64,000 bases of DNA from Synechococcus sp. WH 7805 (GCF_000153285.1 NZ_CH724168.1:1916110-1980109); one strand, 5' to 3'; shown: positions 37,701 through 44,530, counted from the stretch's first letter. Numbers and translations: made by a program. Notes: a model not told the origin generated them from the letters alone.

Positions 37701-38000
37701 GGCATTGAGGTAGATGCGTTCGCCACCCTCCGGCGCTGCGCTGGTGTAAGCAGCAATCAGGCCATCCATCGTTGTGGCATCGAGGATCTGGACGCTGATC
37801 CCAAGACCTGGTCCGCTGATGTTGGCCAGCAGAGCATCGCGGTTGGTGCCGGGCGGCACCCCAAACACCTTGAGAAGAAGGCTGTTGAAGGCGTCTTGAT
37901 TGCTGCTCCAGGTCGCCAGGCGATCTTCCAGCCGCAGCAGAGCCTCGTGGAGGTTGGCGTTGGTGGATGTGGAGGTGGCTGTGAGGAGTAGTTGAGTCAT
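26658..38000 (-). CDS. Giant FG-GAP/VCBS, Ig-like and RTX secreted protein B (3780 aa)
   Basis: The N-terminal ~190 residues form a globular domain with LLEELGHAIDRRLN (near residue 118) and GDEGAIFSSLLRG, a lead domain I have seen in other large cyanobacterial RTX proteins. EELGH resembles the zinc-protease HExxH with the first His replaced. Then 31 FG-GAP/VCBS repeats (core DADNDGDLDLFIGN, a Ca-binding-like DxDxDGDxD) occur as one single and six blocks of exactly five. They are separated by ~110-aa Ig-like modules (GIGDVINLTVSFSE, TLQLETGTIDRKA), 12 in total. RTX nonapeptides lie near residue 3650, and an ~85-residue C-terminal region is shared with giant A. No signal peptide; type I secretion is likely. 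The ATG at 38000 overlaps the stop of the upstream gene by 4 bp (ATGA), so it is translationally coupled and last in an operon with two probable modification enzymes. Confidence 0.92.
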   Translation of the reverse strand: MTQLLLTATSTSTNANLHEALLRLEDRLATWSSNQDAFNSLLLKVFGVPPGTNRDALLANISGPGLGISVQILDATTMDGLIAAYTSAAPEGGERIYLNAAWLELATAEQIEAVLLEELGHAIDRRLNDSTDTAGDEGAIFSSLLRGETPDPSADRENDQRILILDGIAVAVEASLDTTRPTGSLLRATAPDFAPAEIDPFGIERGVELARPEFADIDGDGDLDLFIGTVGGSGDTVFFLNTAATPVAPVESATADGSYGIGSVINLTVAFSEAVVVDTTVGTPTLQLETGSIDRKAIFVSGSGTNTLTFQYTVQEGDTSADLDQLSSTALELNGGSIADAAGNNAILTLAAPGDTGSLGTNAALVIDTTRPTGSQGSFATAPAFAAAATNPFGITGVGSFASPAFADADNDGDLDLFIGNEGGDTVFFRNTAAPGSTSPAYAAAVTNPFGITGVGSFASPAFADADNDGDLDLFIGNVFGDTIFFRNTAAPGSTEPEFAAAEPNPFGITVVDPAASPALADADGDGDLDLFIGSIDGDTIFFRNTAAPGSTEPEFAAAAFNPFGITRVDDFSTPAIADADGDGDLDLFIGNRPANTLFFRNTAAPGSTEPEFAAAEPNPFGITELDSNASPALADADNDGDLDLVIGNVSGNTLFFRNTAPTPVAPVDSTTQDGSYGIGDVITLTVSFSEPVVVDTSGGTPTLQLETGTIDRKATFTSGSGSTTLTFRYIVQEGDTSADLDQLSSTALELNGGTIADAAGNNAILTLAEPGEAGSLGYNAALVIDTTRPTGSQGSFATAPAFAAAEINPFGIRDIGLVASPAFADADNDGDLDLFIGNLDGDTVFFRNTAAPDSTTPAYATAVTNPFGITDVDEASPAFADADNDGDLDLFIGSGNGDTVFFRNTAALGATSPAYAASENNPFGITNVGGLTGLGGRANPAFTDADNDGDLDLFIGSGKGDTVFFRNTAALGATSPAYAASENNPFGITGVGSSASPAFADVDGDGDLDLFISNFDGNTLFFRNTAAPGATSPVYAAVVTNPFGIASVVSSANPAFADIDGDGDLDLFIGSGSGDTVFFLNTAATPVAPVESATADGSYGIGDVINLTVSFSEAVVVNTSGGTPTLQLETGTIDRKAIFESGSGTNTLTFQYTVQEGDTSADLDQLSSTALELNGGSIADAAGNNAILTLAAPGDTGSLGDNAALVIDTTRPTGSQGSFATAPAYAAAVTNPFGIMDVGQSSSPEFADIDGDGDLDLFIGNEDGDTNFFRNTAAPSATTPAFAPAEIIPFGITNVGSSASPEFADIDGDGDLDLFISNRTANTLFFLNTAAASATAPAFAGAATNPFGITNVGSSASPAFADIDNDGDFDLFIGNRPANTLFFRNTGSASAPAYTQQEGTTPFDIPDVGSYAKPAFADIDNDGDFDLFIGIEDGDTLFFRNTGSANAPAFTQQEGTTPFGITDVGFISRPAFADIDDDGDLDLFIGNSGGLTNFFRNTAATPVAPVTSETASGTYGIGDVITLTVSFSEPVVVDTSGGTPTLQLETGTIDRKAIFTSGSGTNTLTFQYTVQEGDTSADLDQLSSTALELNGGSIADAAGNNAILTLAAPGDTGSLGDNAALVIDTTRPTGSQGSFATAPAFAAAATNPFGITDVRLQASPTLTDIDGDGDFDLFIGGADGEILFFSNTAVLGATSPAFAAAETNPFGITEVADRSIAKPEFADIDRDGDLDLFIGDTFGSTFFFRNTGSADTPAFIQEGGDTPFGIPIVINASPAFADADGDGDLDLFIGNSVANRGDTFFFRNIAAPGSTEPEFASAVTNPFGITDVGFSATPAFADADGDGDLDLFIGNSAGNTLFFRNTAALGATSPAYAASENNPFGISKEGFAAKPAFADADNDGDLDLFIGNFNGDTAFFLNTAATPVAPVASTTPDGTYGIGDVINLTVSFSEPVVVDTSGGTPTLQLETGTIDRKATFTSGSGTNTLTFQYTVQEGDTSSDLDQLSSTALELNGGSIADAAGNNAILTLADPGEQGSLGDNAALVIDGNQPTVTGVDSTNADVSYGIGDFINLTVSFSEAVVVDTTVGIPTLQLETGTIDRKAIFVSGSGTNTLTFQYTVQEGDTSADLDQLSSTALELNGGSIADAAGNNAILTLAAPGDTGSLGDNAALVIDTTRPTVTGVSSTNADVSYGIGDFINLTVSFSEAVVVDTTVGIPTLQLETGTIDRKAIFVSGSGTNTLTFQYTVQEGDTSADLDQLSSTALELNGGSIADAAGNNAILTLAAPGDTGSLGDNAALVIDTTRPTVTGVSSTNADVSYGIGDFINLTVSFSEAVVVDTTVGIPTLQLETGTIDRKAIFVSGSGTNTLTFQYTVQEGDTSADLDQLSSTALELNGGSIADAAGNNAILTLAAPGDTGSLGTNAALVIDGVAPTISVAINNGGDGFLNATEDSSVTISGSTTGAENGQTVSINITSSGGGTPINTTATVNSNSYSVSGLDLSSLNDGTLNITADVSDLAGNSATQATDSTTKDTTAPQTSPSFAAAVTNPFGITGVGSFAGPTFADVDKDGDLDLFIGEGDGNTLFFRNTSPSGATTPAFAAAEINPFGITNVDATASPAFADADNDGDLDLFIGNEDGDTFSFLNTAAASATAPAFAGAATNLFGITEVGLFVSPAFADADGDGDLDLFIGNEDGDNLFFRNTAAPGAPTPAFAAAETNPFGITDVGSLASPAFADADNDGDLDLFIGNRDGNTLFFRNTATPGATTPAFAAAETNPFGITQVASTASPVFADADNDGDLDLFIGDEDGNTLFFRNTAAIAPVNSATADGTYGIGSVINLTVTFDEDVVVTGTPALQLETGTIDRKAIFISGSGSTTLTFQYTVQDGDTSADLDQLSSTALELNGGSIADAAGNNAILTLAEPGDTGSLGTNADLVIDGNQPTVTGVSSTTADGSYGIGSVINLTVTFDEDVVVTGTPTLQLETGTIDRKAIFISGSGSTTLTFQYTVQDGDTSADLDQLSSTALELNGGSIADAAGNNAILTLAEPGDTGSLGTNADLVIDGNQPTVTGVDSTTADGSYGIGSVINLTVTFDEDVVVTGTPALQLETGTIDRKAIFTSGSGTNTLTFQYIVQDGDSSADLDQLSSSALALNGGTIQDAAGNNAILNLPNPGAAGSLSSNADLVIDGIAPFVSTDTRTYVLEASNPFGISDVGLSAKPTFADIDGDDDLDLFIGNRAGNTLFFRNTAASGSTAPAYAPAVTNPFGITDVGRAASPTLTDIDDDGDLDLFIGNRAGNTLFFRNNAPPGSTAPAYSQERGANGEPNPFGITDVGRFAKPAFTDTDNDGDLDLFIGNLRGKTLVFRNNATPGATTPAYAPAATNPFGINDVGLSAAPAFTDADGDGDLDLFIGNRDGNTLVFRNNAPPGSTAPAYSQERGANGEPNPFGITDVGFNASPAFADPDNDSDPDLFIGNAAGDTLFFRNTGAAPGVNSSTVNGVYTIGAVINLTIGFSKPVVVDTTGGTPTLQLETGTTDRKAIFTSGSGTNTLTFQYTVQDGDTSADLDQLSSTALALNGGSITDANGNPAILSLPQPGTQGSLSDNADLIIDTNDLITSTIRSSESVTLPDGLANLILTGTDNLNGTGNDLDNRIEGNSGKNRLNGKGGNDTLIGKEDKDKLTGGSNADTFLFQSINDSGITNATRDQITDFTADDTIDLSRIDADPNTNGDQAFVFIGSDRFSDIGQARFNNAVLRLNIDDDLFADFQINLKGVNELSADSLIL
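28816..29559 (-). repeat. Two tandem 372-bp Ig-like units in giant gene B
   Basis: Two near-identical 124-codon units beginning with the motif GTCGATCACCAGATCGGC (plus strand), 372 bp apart. They encode TLQLETG-type Ig-like modules carrying the variant FDEDVVVTGTP strand in place of FSEPVVVDTSGGTP. Confidence 0.8.
30721..31863 (-). repeat. Three tandem 381-bp Ig-like units in giant gene B
   Basis: The same motif (TCGATCACCAGAGC) starts at 30721, 31102, 31483 and, in slightly changed form, 31864, exactly 381 bp apart. The three 127-codon units are nearly identical (NADVSYGIGDF, VVVDTTVGIPTLQLETG), which points to very recent amplification. Confidence 0.88.
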
Positions 38001-40108
38001 CGCTCAGTCGATCCGCTTGTGTTGGGTGTGGCTTGAAGCGACTTGAGCGGGGGTGATTGACATCGGCGGGAACGGCCGATGGCGAGCAGGTGAACGCCGA
38101 GATGGCGTTTGAGCAGGCGCAACATTGCCGTGTTGCGGTGATCAATTGCGGCACGACCGGTGGGGATGGCAGCAGCGTTCTGGCGGCGGAAGCCCTCAGC
38201 CAGCAGGCTCAGAGCGCGAGCGCGGCTGCGGTGGCCCGTGGCGACGAACAGGCTGGAGTAGCGAACACTGCCAGCTCCGGTGCGGTGAGCCAGCACCCAG
38301 CCCACCGGGGCGTCGTGATGCAGCAGGGCGAGGCTGATGGACGGTTCGAGCTCGCGTTGATCAACAGGGGGTTGCAGTTCAGTGGGAGCGTCGAGGGCGC
38401 GGGCTTGGTTGACCTGCGTTTCGCTGAGCTGGTGCCATGGGAGGAGGCTGTAGGGAGCTGCAATAGGAAAGCGATCAGCCCAGTTGATGCCATCAATCTG
38501 GTGGCTGCGGCCCTCGAGCAGCACGAAATCAGTGCGGGGCGTACTCCATCCGAGCCTGGCAAGGATCGGCTCAAAGCAGGTGCTGAGTTCCGGGCTGGCC
38601 TTGTAGCGGAGGGTGAGGGGGGCAATGTCTTCCTTGGCCAGAAAGACCATCAGCCGGCGCAAAAGGCCGGTGCCGATGCCGCGTCGTCGCCAAGGCACAT
38701 CCACCTTGAGGGAGAGCAGCTGGGCTGATCCATCAGCCTGGCGCTCGGCAATCGCCAATCCCACCATCACACCAGAGGCCATGGCCGAAAGGCCCAGCAG
38801 TTCACCCTTGATGCGGGTGATGGCCGTGCTGCCTGGTGCGAGGGAAGGGAAGGTGAGCTCGGCGTATGGGGCGAGGTTGGCGGGGGTGAGGTGAAACACC
38901 CGCTGGTAGCGGATCGGGGTGCCGGGTGATGCAGGTGTGTCGTGGTGGGAGTCGGTTGTGGCAGTGGGAGTGGAGGGTTGCGGCAACCCGAAGGGCCTCA
39001 GGGTTGGTCCTTGGTGTGGCTTGCCGCTGGGCGCCATGGGGCGCACATGCAACAGTTCTGGCTGATCGGGAATTTTCACCAGACAATCGATCTCCTCGCC
39101 TTGCAGGCCAAGAGCCCGCGGTTGGCGCACTCCTGGCAGCACGGCCACATCAAAGAGTTCATCAATGGGGTCGGGGAGGTCCAGGCTGTGCACGATCTCG
39201 CCAGTGGCCAGATCAATCACACGCAAGCCACAACAGCCACCGGGGTTGCCCTCGGCATTCAATCGCTCCTCGAGCGGCAGGCCGGTGAACTCGGGTGAAC
39301 GCAGCTTGGAGAGGCCCACCACGGCAAATCCTGCGGCAAAGGCGAGTCCGCGCACAAAGCCGGAGAGATAGCAGAGTGCTCGAAATTGGCCGTCCTCGAT
39401 CCAGCCGAGTTCGCCAGTGCCGGAGTTGAGCAGCCAGAGTTTGCCATCGCGCCAGCGGGGAGAATGGGGCATGGCCAGACCGGTGGCCGCCAGCTCACCC
39501 GATGGAATGTGAATCACCACTCCGCCTTCACTGCGCTGGTTGCGCCAGGAGGAGGGATCCCCGCTGCTGCAGAAGGCGGTCGCCCAGGTGGGGAGGCCGT
39601 CTTTGAGGGCAAGGCCGTTGAGGTGACAGCGGTCGTCGCCAGCGAATTGGGTGATGAACGGTGGAGCCCAGGTGGGCGCAAAGCTGCAGCGTGGCTTGAT
39701 GGTGGCCAGGCAGCTGAAGGCTGTGTTCACAAAGATCGGTTGGTCGTCGGCGTCGAGCACGAGTTCGTGCGCATTCACCTCACCGGTGGTGAAGCTGGCA
39801 GCGGGTACATAAAGGCGATCACCGCCCTCATGGAGCTGGCCTGGCGCCAGGAGGTTGTCGAGGCGCCAGAGCTGGCAACGAGCAGCCATCCAGAGGCTTT
39901 CGCCAGCAACGAACAGTCCCATCGGCCGATCAAAGAGCCGTTCGTTCAGCTTGATCTGCGGCTGGTCGGTTGCGTCGGTTCCGAGCAGCAGCAGGCGATT
40001 GGCGCGGTACGTGCTGAAGGCCAGTGAGATGTTGGCTTCTCGCAGCCAGCTGGCGAGTCCCGACGAGGAAGCGATCGAAACAGACTCAGAGGCTTGGTGA
40101 TTCCGCAT
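37997..40108 (-). CDS. TIGR03032-family protein fused to GNAT acetyltransferase
   Basis: The N-terminal ~350 residues match TIGR03032 (DUF4915), a family of unknown function often found beside giant repeat proteins. Landmarks are CHLNGLALKDG, MPHSPRWRDGKLWLLNSGTG and FVRGLAFAAGFAVVGLSK. A proline/threonine-rich linker follows. The C-terminal ~300 residues carry a GNAT acyl-CoA N-acyltransferase fold with motif A RRRGIGTGLLRRL, and possibly a second degenerate GNAT copy. Start: ATG 40108 precedes the conserved region directly; an in-frame TTG at 40213, 17 bp after the upstream stop, is the longest alternative and gives 738 aa. The stop overlaps the giant B start (ATGA). The second gene of the three-gene operon; a role in modifying or folding giant B is inference from position. 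Confidence 0.85.
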   Translation of the reverse strand: MRNHQASESVSIASSSGLASWLREANISLAFSTYRANRLLLLGTDATDQPQIKLNERLFDRPMGLFVAGESLWMAARCQLWRLDNLLAPGQLHEGGDRLYVPAASFTTGEVNAHELVLDADDQPIFVNTAFSCLATIKPRCSFAPTWAPPFITQFAGDDRCHLNGLALKDGLPTWATAFCSSGDPSSWRNQRSEGGVVIHIPSGELAATGLAMPHSPRWRDGKLWLLNSGTGELGWIEDGQFRALCYLSGFVRGLAFAAGFAVVGLSKLRSPEFTGLPLEERLNAEGNPGGCCGLRVIDLATGEIVHSLDLPDPIDELFDVAVLPGVRQPRALGLQGEEIDCLVKIPDQPELLHVRPMAPSGKPHQGPTLRPFGLPQPSTPTATTDSHHDTPASPGTPIRYQRVFHLTPANLAPYAELTFPSLAPGSTAITRIKGELLGLSAMASGVMVGLAIAERQADGSAQLLSLKVDVPWRRRGIGTGLLRRLMVFLAKEDIAPLTLRYKASPELSTCFEPILARLGWSTPRTDFVLLEGRSHQIDGINWADRFPIAAPYSLLPWHQLSETQVNQARALDAPTELQPPVDQRELEPSISLALLHHDAPVGWVLAHRTGAGSVRYSSLFVATGHRSRARALSLLAEGFRRQNAAAIPTGRAAIDHRNTAMLRLLKRHLGVHLLAIGRSRRCQSPPLKSLQATPNTSGSTER

Positions 40109-40230
40109 TGCAGGTGTTGAGCCGAACCTGCAATCAACAACTTCTTCTAGCGAGGTGAAATTCTTTTGGCTCTCATTTTGATGATTTGTCGTGGTAAGCG
40201 AATCTTTCGGCAAAGGTGATGTCTGCTCAT

Positions 40231-42903
40231 TCAGTGCACGAGTTGTTCCAGCAGGCCTTCCAAGTGCCCAACCCAGGCAGCCGTGTTGAACAGAGGCAGG
40301 TTGTGTTGCTGATCAAGCAGATGGCGGCGCAGGCGCCTCAGTTCGGCAGGTTGACGGCCCAGGGCGATGGCTTTTTGCTGGTAGGCCTCGGGTGTTGAGC
40401 AGATCAGCTCATTGAGCCCTGTGGCGGCGCAGAGACTGGCGCCCATGCGCGAGGCAAAGTTCTCGCCTGGGCAACTCAACAGGGGAAGGCCGGCTGCCAG
40501 TGCAGTCACCGCCGTGGCCCCAGAGCTGTAAGGGCTGGTGTCGAGCAGTAAATCGGCGAGGCTGCAGGCCTGAGAGAACAAGGCGCTCTCCAGCTTTGGG
40601 CTGAAGACCAGGCGCTGAGGCCCCAACCCCGCTGCTCTGGCTTTCTTGCGCAGGCGCTCTTCCACCAAAGGCTGATCATTGATGATCCAAAGCAGCGCAT
40701 CCGGCACCTGCTGCAGGATCTCCAGCCAACAATGAAATCGCATCGGTGTGATCTTCTCGGCTCGGTGGAAGCAGGCGAACACCACGGCGTCCTCCGGCAG
40801 GCCGATGTCGTTGCGAGTCAGTGCTGGCTGGGCTGCATCGCTGCACTCCTTCAATGAGCTTGAGCTCACGAATGCCCAAGGCAGGCGGTGCACTGTTTCT
40901 CTGTAGTGGGAGTCGTGCTCTGGTGGGATCAACCAGGTATCGGCGATCAGCCCATCGATCCAGTCGGCCCCCAGTGAGCCTGGGTATCCGAGGTAATGGA
41001 GTTGCAAGGGCGCGGGCCTGCGGGCCAGCACGTCCGGACGCCCATGGTGGGTATGGCCCATCAGGTCGATCAGCACATCGATGCCATCGGCCCGGATCTG
41101 CTGGGCGATCGCCTCGCTGCTGTCTGCCGCCACGATCTTGAAATGGTCCACGCCCTTGCGGATCGCAGCGCTGACCGCATCGGAAATGTCGCTGAGGGAA
41201 TAGGCGAACACCTCGAAGCGTCTTCGGTCGTGTTTTGAGAACACGCCATGGATCAGATGGCCCATGGCATGGTCGCGGAAATCGGCTGAGAGGTAGCCGA
41301 TGCGCAGGCGTTGGCTGTTTAGACGGGGTGGTGGCGGTAGGTGCCGGCCGGCTATGCGGGCGCGGGTGGGTTCGCTCCAGCGTTCACCCAGGCGACGGTG
41401 AAGGGCGGGTGGAAGTGCAAACAAAGATGCGGTGAGGGGGGCAACCAGGGGGCCATCACTGCTCTCGGCGTAGCGCTGCAACTGCCTGAGCATCCGAGCA
41501 GCACGGCGGTCGTAGTCATCCCAGTCGCAGAGGCTGAGGCGATGCCATTCGAGGCTTGTGAGCACGTCGGTGGCCTCTGGAGCGAGGGTGTGGGCTGTGT
41601 TCAGTGCGTGAAGACCGGCTTCGGTGTGACCCAGGGCCGCGAGGGCCTGCCCAAGTTGGTAGTGACCTTCTGGCAGCTCCGGTCTCTGGCGCAGCAGGCG
41701 ACGAAAGCAGGGCACGGCAGCCTCCACTCGGCCCAGTTCCATCAAGGTGCTGCCCAGCTGCAGCAGCAGATCAGGACGCTGTGGCGTGGCACGCAGGATC
41801 ACCCGTAAGGCTTCAAGGGCCTGGCGGGTGAACCCCAGGCTGCGCAGTTGCAGGGCGAGCGCGAGCAGGTTGTCGCCGGCGATGGTGAGGCTGGGCTCCA
41901 GTCGCAGTGCTTCGCTGTGGTCAGCGACCGCGCCATCGAGATCACCTTGGAGCTGACGCAGGGCGCCGCGATTGGTCTGGGCGCGGGCACGCAGGCCGTT
42001 GGAGCATGAACTGTCTGTGGTCTGCAGCAGGGCATCGAGGCTCCTGATGGCCTCGAGTGGTCGGTTTTGTCGGTGCAGCACGTTGGCCAGCTGCAGCTGA
42101 GCAGGACCATGGTTCGGTGTGAGCTGCAGCAGTTGGCGATAGAGCTGTTCGGCCTCTGGCCAGGCCTGCGCCTTTTCAAGAGCCCGCGCCGAGCGAAACA
42201 AGGTTTGAGGCTCGCTCCACTTGCCGAGATAAGCCTGCACCGAACGATCCCAGAGCGCACCGGCGGCCATTCCGCCACTGGCATGGATCAACGGAAACGG
42301 CCATGTCCCGAGACACAGGCCCGCCTGGAGGGCCGAGCGGCAGAAATCCAGGTCGTAATGGTGGAATGCAAAGCGTGGGTCAAAGCGCACGCCTGAACGC
42401 TGAAGCGTGTCGGCCCGCGCTGCGATGAACACGCCGTCAAGGGATTCAACCGGCATGGGTGTGGGACCAAAGACGGTCGGTACCGCTGACCCGAGCGATC
42501 CGTGGCGGATGGCGCCGCTCAAGTAGGCATGGTCCCACTGGCCGCTGGTGGGGTCCAGCCACCAGGCAACTTGTCCCCGTTGATGACGTTGGTTGCCGCA
42601 TACCCCAACCACATCAAAGCGGGCTAAGGCCTTCTGCAGTTGTGAGCCGAGGTGTTCAGGGCCAAGGTCCACATCGTCGTGGCAAAACACCAGCACCGTG
42701 GTTGGCGATGAACTTTCGATCGCAGTGTTGTACGTGATTGCGAGCGATTCGTGGTTGCCGCAACGAATGGTGCTCTCGTAAGACTTGTGCTCTGGCCGGG
42801 TTAGGCATCGTCCGAGTAACGACTTCTGGGCAAAGTCTTCCGGTGCAAATCGGCTGGCGCTGACGATGTGGATCGAGAGATCAGCGTTGTGAATGATCTG
42901 CAC
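40231..42903 (-). CDS. GT2-TPR-OGT multidomain glycosyltransferase
   Basis: 890 aa. Residues 1-235 look like a GT2-type glycosyltransferase (VLVFCHDDVDLG with an acidic DxD-like site, SLDGVFIAARADTL, FHHYDLDFC). Residues ~240-480 are TPR helices (WPEAEQLYRQLLQLTPNHGP, PEGHYQLGQALAALGHTEAG). Residues ~530-890 are a SPINDLY/O-GlcNAc-transferase-type GT41 domain: LRIGYLSADFRDHAMGHLI with the conserved His, CFHRAEKITP with the conserved Lys, LLDTSPYSSGATAVTALAAG. In this family the TPRs bind the polypeptide acceptor and GT41 puts sugar on Ser/Thr; giant B, rich in Ser/Thr and encoded in the same operon, is the obvious candidate substrate (inference). The start is GTG 42903, with no upstream alternative recognised. 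First gene of the operon. Confidence 0.9.
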   Translation of the reverse strand: MQIIHNADLSIHIVSASRFAPEDFAQKSLLGRCLTRPEHKSYESTIRCGNHESLAITYNTAIESSSPTTVLVFCHDDVDLGPEHLGSQLQKALARFDVVGVCGNQRHQRGQVAWWLDPTSGQWDHAYLSGAIRHGSLGSAVPTVFGPTPMPVESLDGVFIAARADTLQRSGVRFDPRFAFHHYDLDFCRSALQAGLCLGTWPFPLIHASGGMAAGALWDRSVQAYLGKWSEPQTLFRSARALEKAQAWPEAEQLYRQLLQLTPNHGPAQLQLANVLHRQNRPLEAIRSLDALLQTTDSSCSNGLRARAQTNRGALRQLQGDLDGAVADHSEALRLEPSLTIAGDNLLALALQLRSLGFTRQALEALRVILRATPQRPDLLLQLGSTLMELGRVEAAVPCFRRLLRQRPELPEGHYQLGQALAALGHTEAGLHALNTAHTLAPEATDVLTSLEWHRLSLCDWDDYDRRAARMLRQLQRYAESSDGPLVAPLTASLFALPPALHRRLGERWSEPTRARIAGRHLPPPPRLNSQRLRIGYLSADFRDHAMGHLIHGVFSKHDRRRFEVFAYSLSDISDAVSAAIRKGVDHFKIVAADSSEAIAQQIRADGIDVLIDLMGHTHHGRPDVLARRPAPLQLHYLGYPGSLGADWIDGLIADTWLIPPEHDSHYRETVHRLPWAFVSSSSLKECSDAAQPALTRNDIGLPEDAVVFACFHRAEKITPMRFHCWLEILQQVPDALLWIINDQPLVEERLRKKARAAGLGPQRLVFSPKLESALFSQACSLADLLLDTSPYSSGATAVTALAAGLPLLSCPGENFASRMGASLCAATGLNELICSTPEAYQQKAIALGRQPAELRRLRRHLLDQQHNLPLFNTAAWVGHLEGLLEQLVH

Positions 42904-43104
42904 CTGCGATCGATCGTATGAATGTTATGGCAATGATGAGGATTGTGCAGGCTCCTAGTAGTGATAATGGTGGGTGGATTTGTGATTGTGCGCTTTTTTG
43001 GAAACGGTTTTGGTCGCTCAATCAATGAAACAATTAAAACTTTGGTATGGAAATTTTCCTGTTGATCGATTGTGATGTTGTTCCTTCCTTCTTTGGCTTG
43101 GGTG

Positions 43105-43328
43105 GATCAGAGGATCAAGGAGTTGTCGGGTAAGTCGTTGACTCCTTTGAGGTTGATTTGAAAGTCAGCAAAGAGGACGTCGTCAATATTGAGTCTGAGG
43201 ACAGCGTTGTTAAACCTTGCCTGGCCAATGTCTGAGAAGCGATCGGATCCAATGAAGACATCACCCAGATCACCGCTAGGTACCACGATGAGACCACCGC
43301 CAGGCATCAAGAGGTCGAACCCACCCAT
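43105..43328 (-). pseudogene. RTX protein C-terminal stub
   Basis: Bases 43105-43260 match 1021-1176, the last ~50 codons of both giant genes, at about 95% (7 differences seen in 156). It encodes FIGSDRFSDIGQARFNNAV and ends LPDNSLIL where the giants end LSADSLIL. Upstream of 43260 the similarity stops. A short unrelated stretch with an ATG at 43328 gives a 73-aa ORF, with no RTX nonapeptides. It sits directly downstream of the intact AraC gene and looks like what remained after a giant gene was deleted. Confidence 0.8.
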
Positions 43329-43418
43329 TCCCTTAGATGCTTCTCATCGAATTCTCAGGAACAAAGCAGCGATTTTTGAAGGGGTCAGAGCCCATTGGTA
43401 CGCGTCTCCCGAGCCTGC

Positions 43419-44387
43419 TCAGAGTGTTCTTTTGGGATCGTGTTTGAGTGTGTCCTGCGGTAGTTCTCCGTAGTAGTCCTGATACCGTCGAGCGAAGTGG
43501 CTGCGGCTGGTGAAGCCCATGGATGCAGCGCTGTCGCCAACACCGGTGAGGCCTTGGCTGGCGAGGCGAGCTGGGTCTAGTAGCAGTTCCCTGACGCGAT
43601 CCATGCGGATCGCGCGTTGCAGCTCTAGGGGTGTGCGGTCGAAATGTTCTCGGGATCCGCGGAACAACGACGTACGCGATTGGAACAGCTCGGCGCTGAG
43701 TGCTTCAACGGTGACTGTCTTCGTGGGGTTTTTGTCGCACCAGTGCAGCAGGTCGATGGCGGCTTCATGGCGTGCTTCGCGTTTGGCGATGAGCTTTGTG
43801 CGTGCCTGGGGTTCTTCAAAGCAGCGAATCACGCTGTCGATCAGTTGATCGGGGTCTTCGGGATTCCATCCCTGTTCGTTGCGTTGAATCAGTTGGTGGA
43901 GTTGATTCCGCAAGCGTTGTTGCAACTCCGGCAGTAGTTCCAGTTGATTGGTGCCTTCCCAGCGTTCCAGGGTGCGCTGGCTTCCTCCTCGGTGGTTCAG
44001 CTGCTCCAGCAGCACTTCCTTGCCAATCACGATTGTGGCCAGCCGGGCACCGGCGGGCAGCCTCAGATCAAAGTCGGTGAGGTGGCGGTTGTATCCCATC
44101 AAGGCAGGCCACTCCACGGAAATGCCCTGTGCCCGATACAGCGATGACGCCTGGGGCTCTTCCAGAGGGATGGCCACCGTGCAGGGTTTCGGCCGGCGGG
44201 TTCCGCTGAGAAACAGGCATTGGTTGGTTTCCAGCAGATTGCAGCGAACTGCTCCCAGGTGAAAGCTGCGCAGCCGACCCTGCAAGGGGCCGGGGCTCAT
44301 CTGCAGGGCCACAAGATCGGGCGACAGTGGTTGGAAGAGCTCCTGCAAGCCCTGACAGCTGGAAAACGTGCTGTCCAACTGGATCAC
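43419..44387 (-). CDS. AraC-family transcriptional regulator
   Basis: 322 aa. The N-terminal ~210 residues are a poorly conserved effector/dimerisation region. The C-terminal ~100 residues form the double helix-turn-helix of AraC/XylS proteins (TVEALSAELFQSRTSLFRG, then GDSAASMGFTSRSHFARRYQ and YYGELPQDTL, the usual AraC signature). Start GTG 44387: a stop codon lies 21 bp upstream in frame. It is divergent from the outer-membrane protein gene (144 bp apart) and upstream of the RTX stub and the glycosyltransferase/giant B operon on the same strand, so it may control either. A damaged relative lies at 25955-26328 upstream of giant A. Confidence 0.9.
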   Translation of the reverse strand: MIQLDSTFSSCQGLQELFQPLSPDLVALQMSPGPLQGRLRSFHLGAVRCNLLETNQCLFLSGTRRPKPCTVAIPLEEPQASSLYRAQGISVEWPALMGYNRHLTDFDLRLPAGARLATIVIGKEVLLEQLNHRGGSQRTLERWEGTNQLELLPELQQRLRNQLHQLIQRNEQGWNPEDPDQLIDSVIRCFEEPQARTKLIAKREARHEAAIDLLHWCDKNPTKTVTVEALSAELFQSRTSLFRGSREHFDRTPLELQRAIRMDRVRELLLDPARLASQGLTGVGDSAASMGFTSRSHFARRYQDYYGELPQDTLKHDPKRTL

Positions 44388-44530
44388 CGACGAGCTGAAG
44401 ACCTACTGGAACTGTTGCTATTCACGCGCCCGATCGTTCGCGATGGTGAGCCGATGCGTACGCGATTGTGTTCATTCCTGGATGGCGGCTGCGTGGTTGA
44501 GGCTGCTGTTGAGGTTTTGGACAGACACTG

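Noticed and set aside
1023-43328. Type I secretion genes expected near the giant RTX proteins
   Set aside because: No ABC exporter, membrane-fusion protein or TolC-like gene is visible. The barrel protein at 44531 is not TolC-like, so export genes must lie elsewhere.
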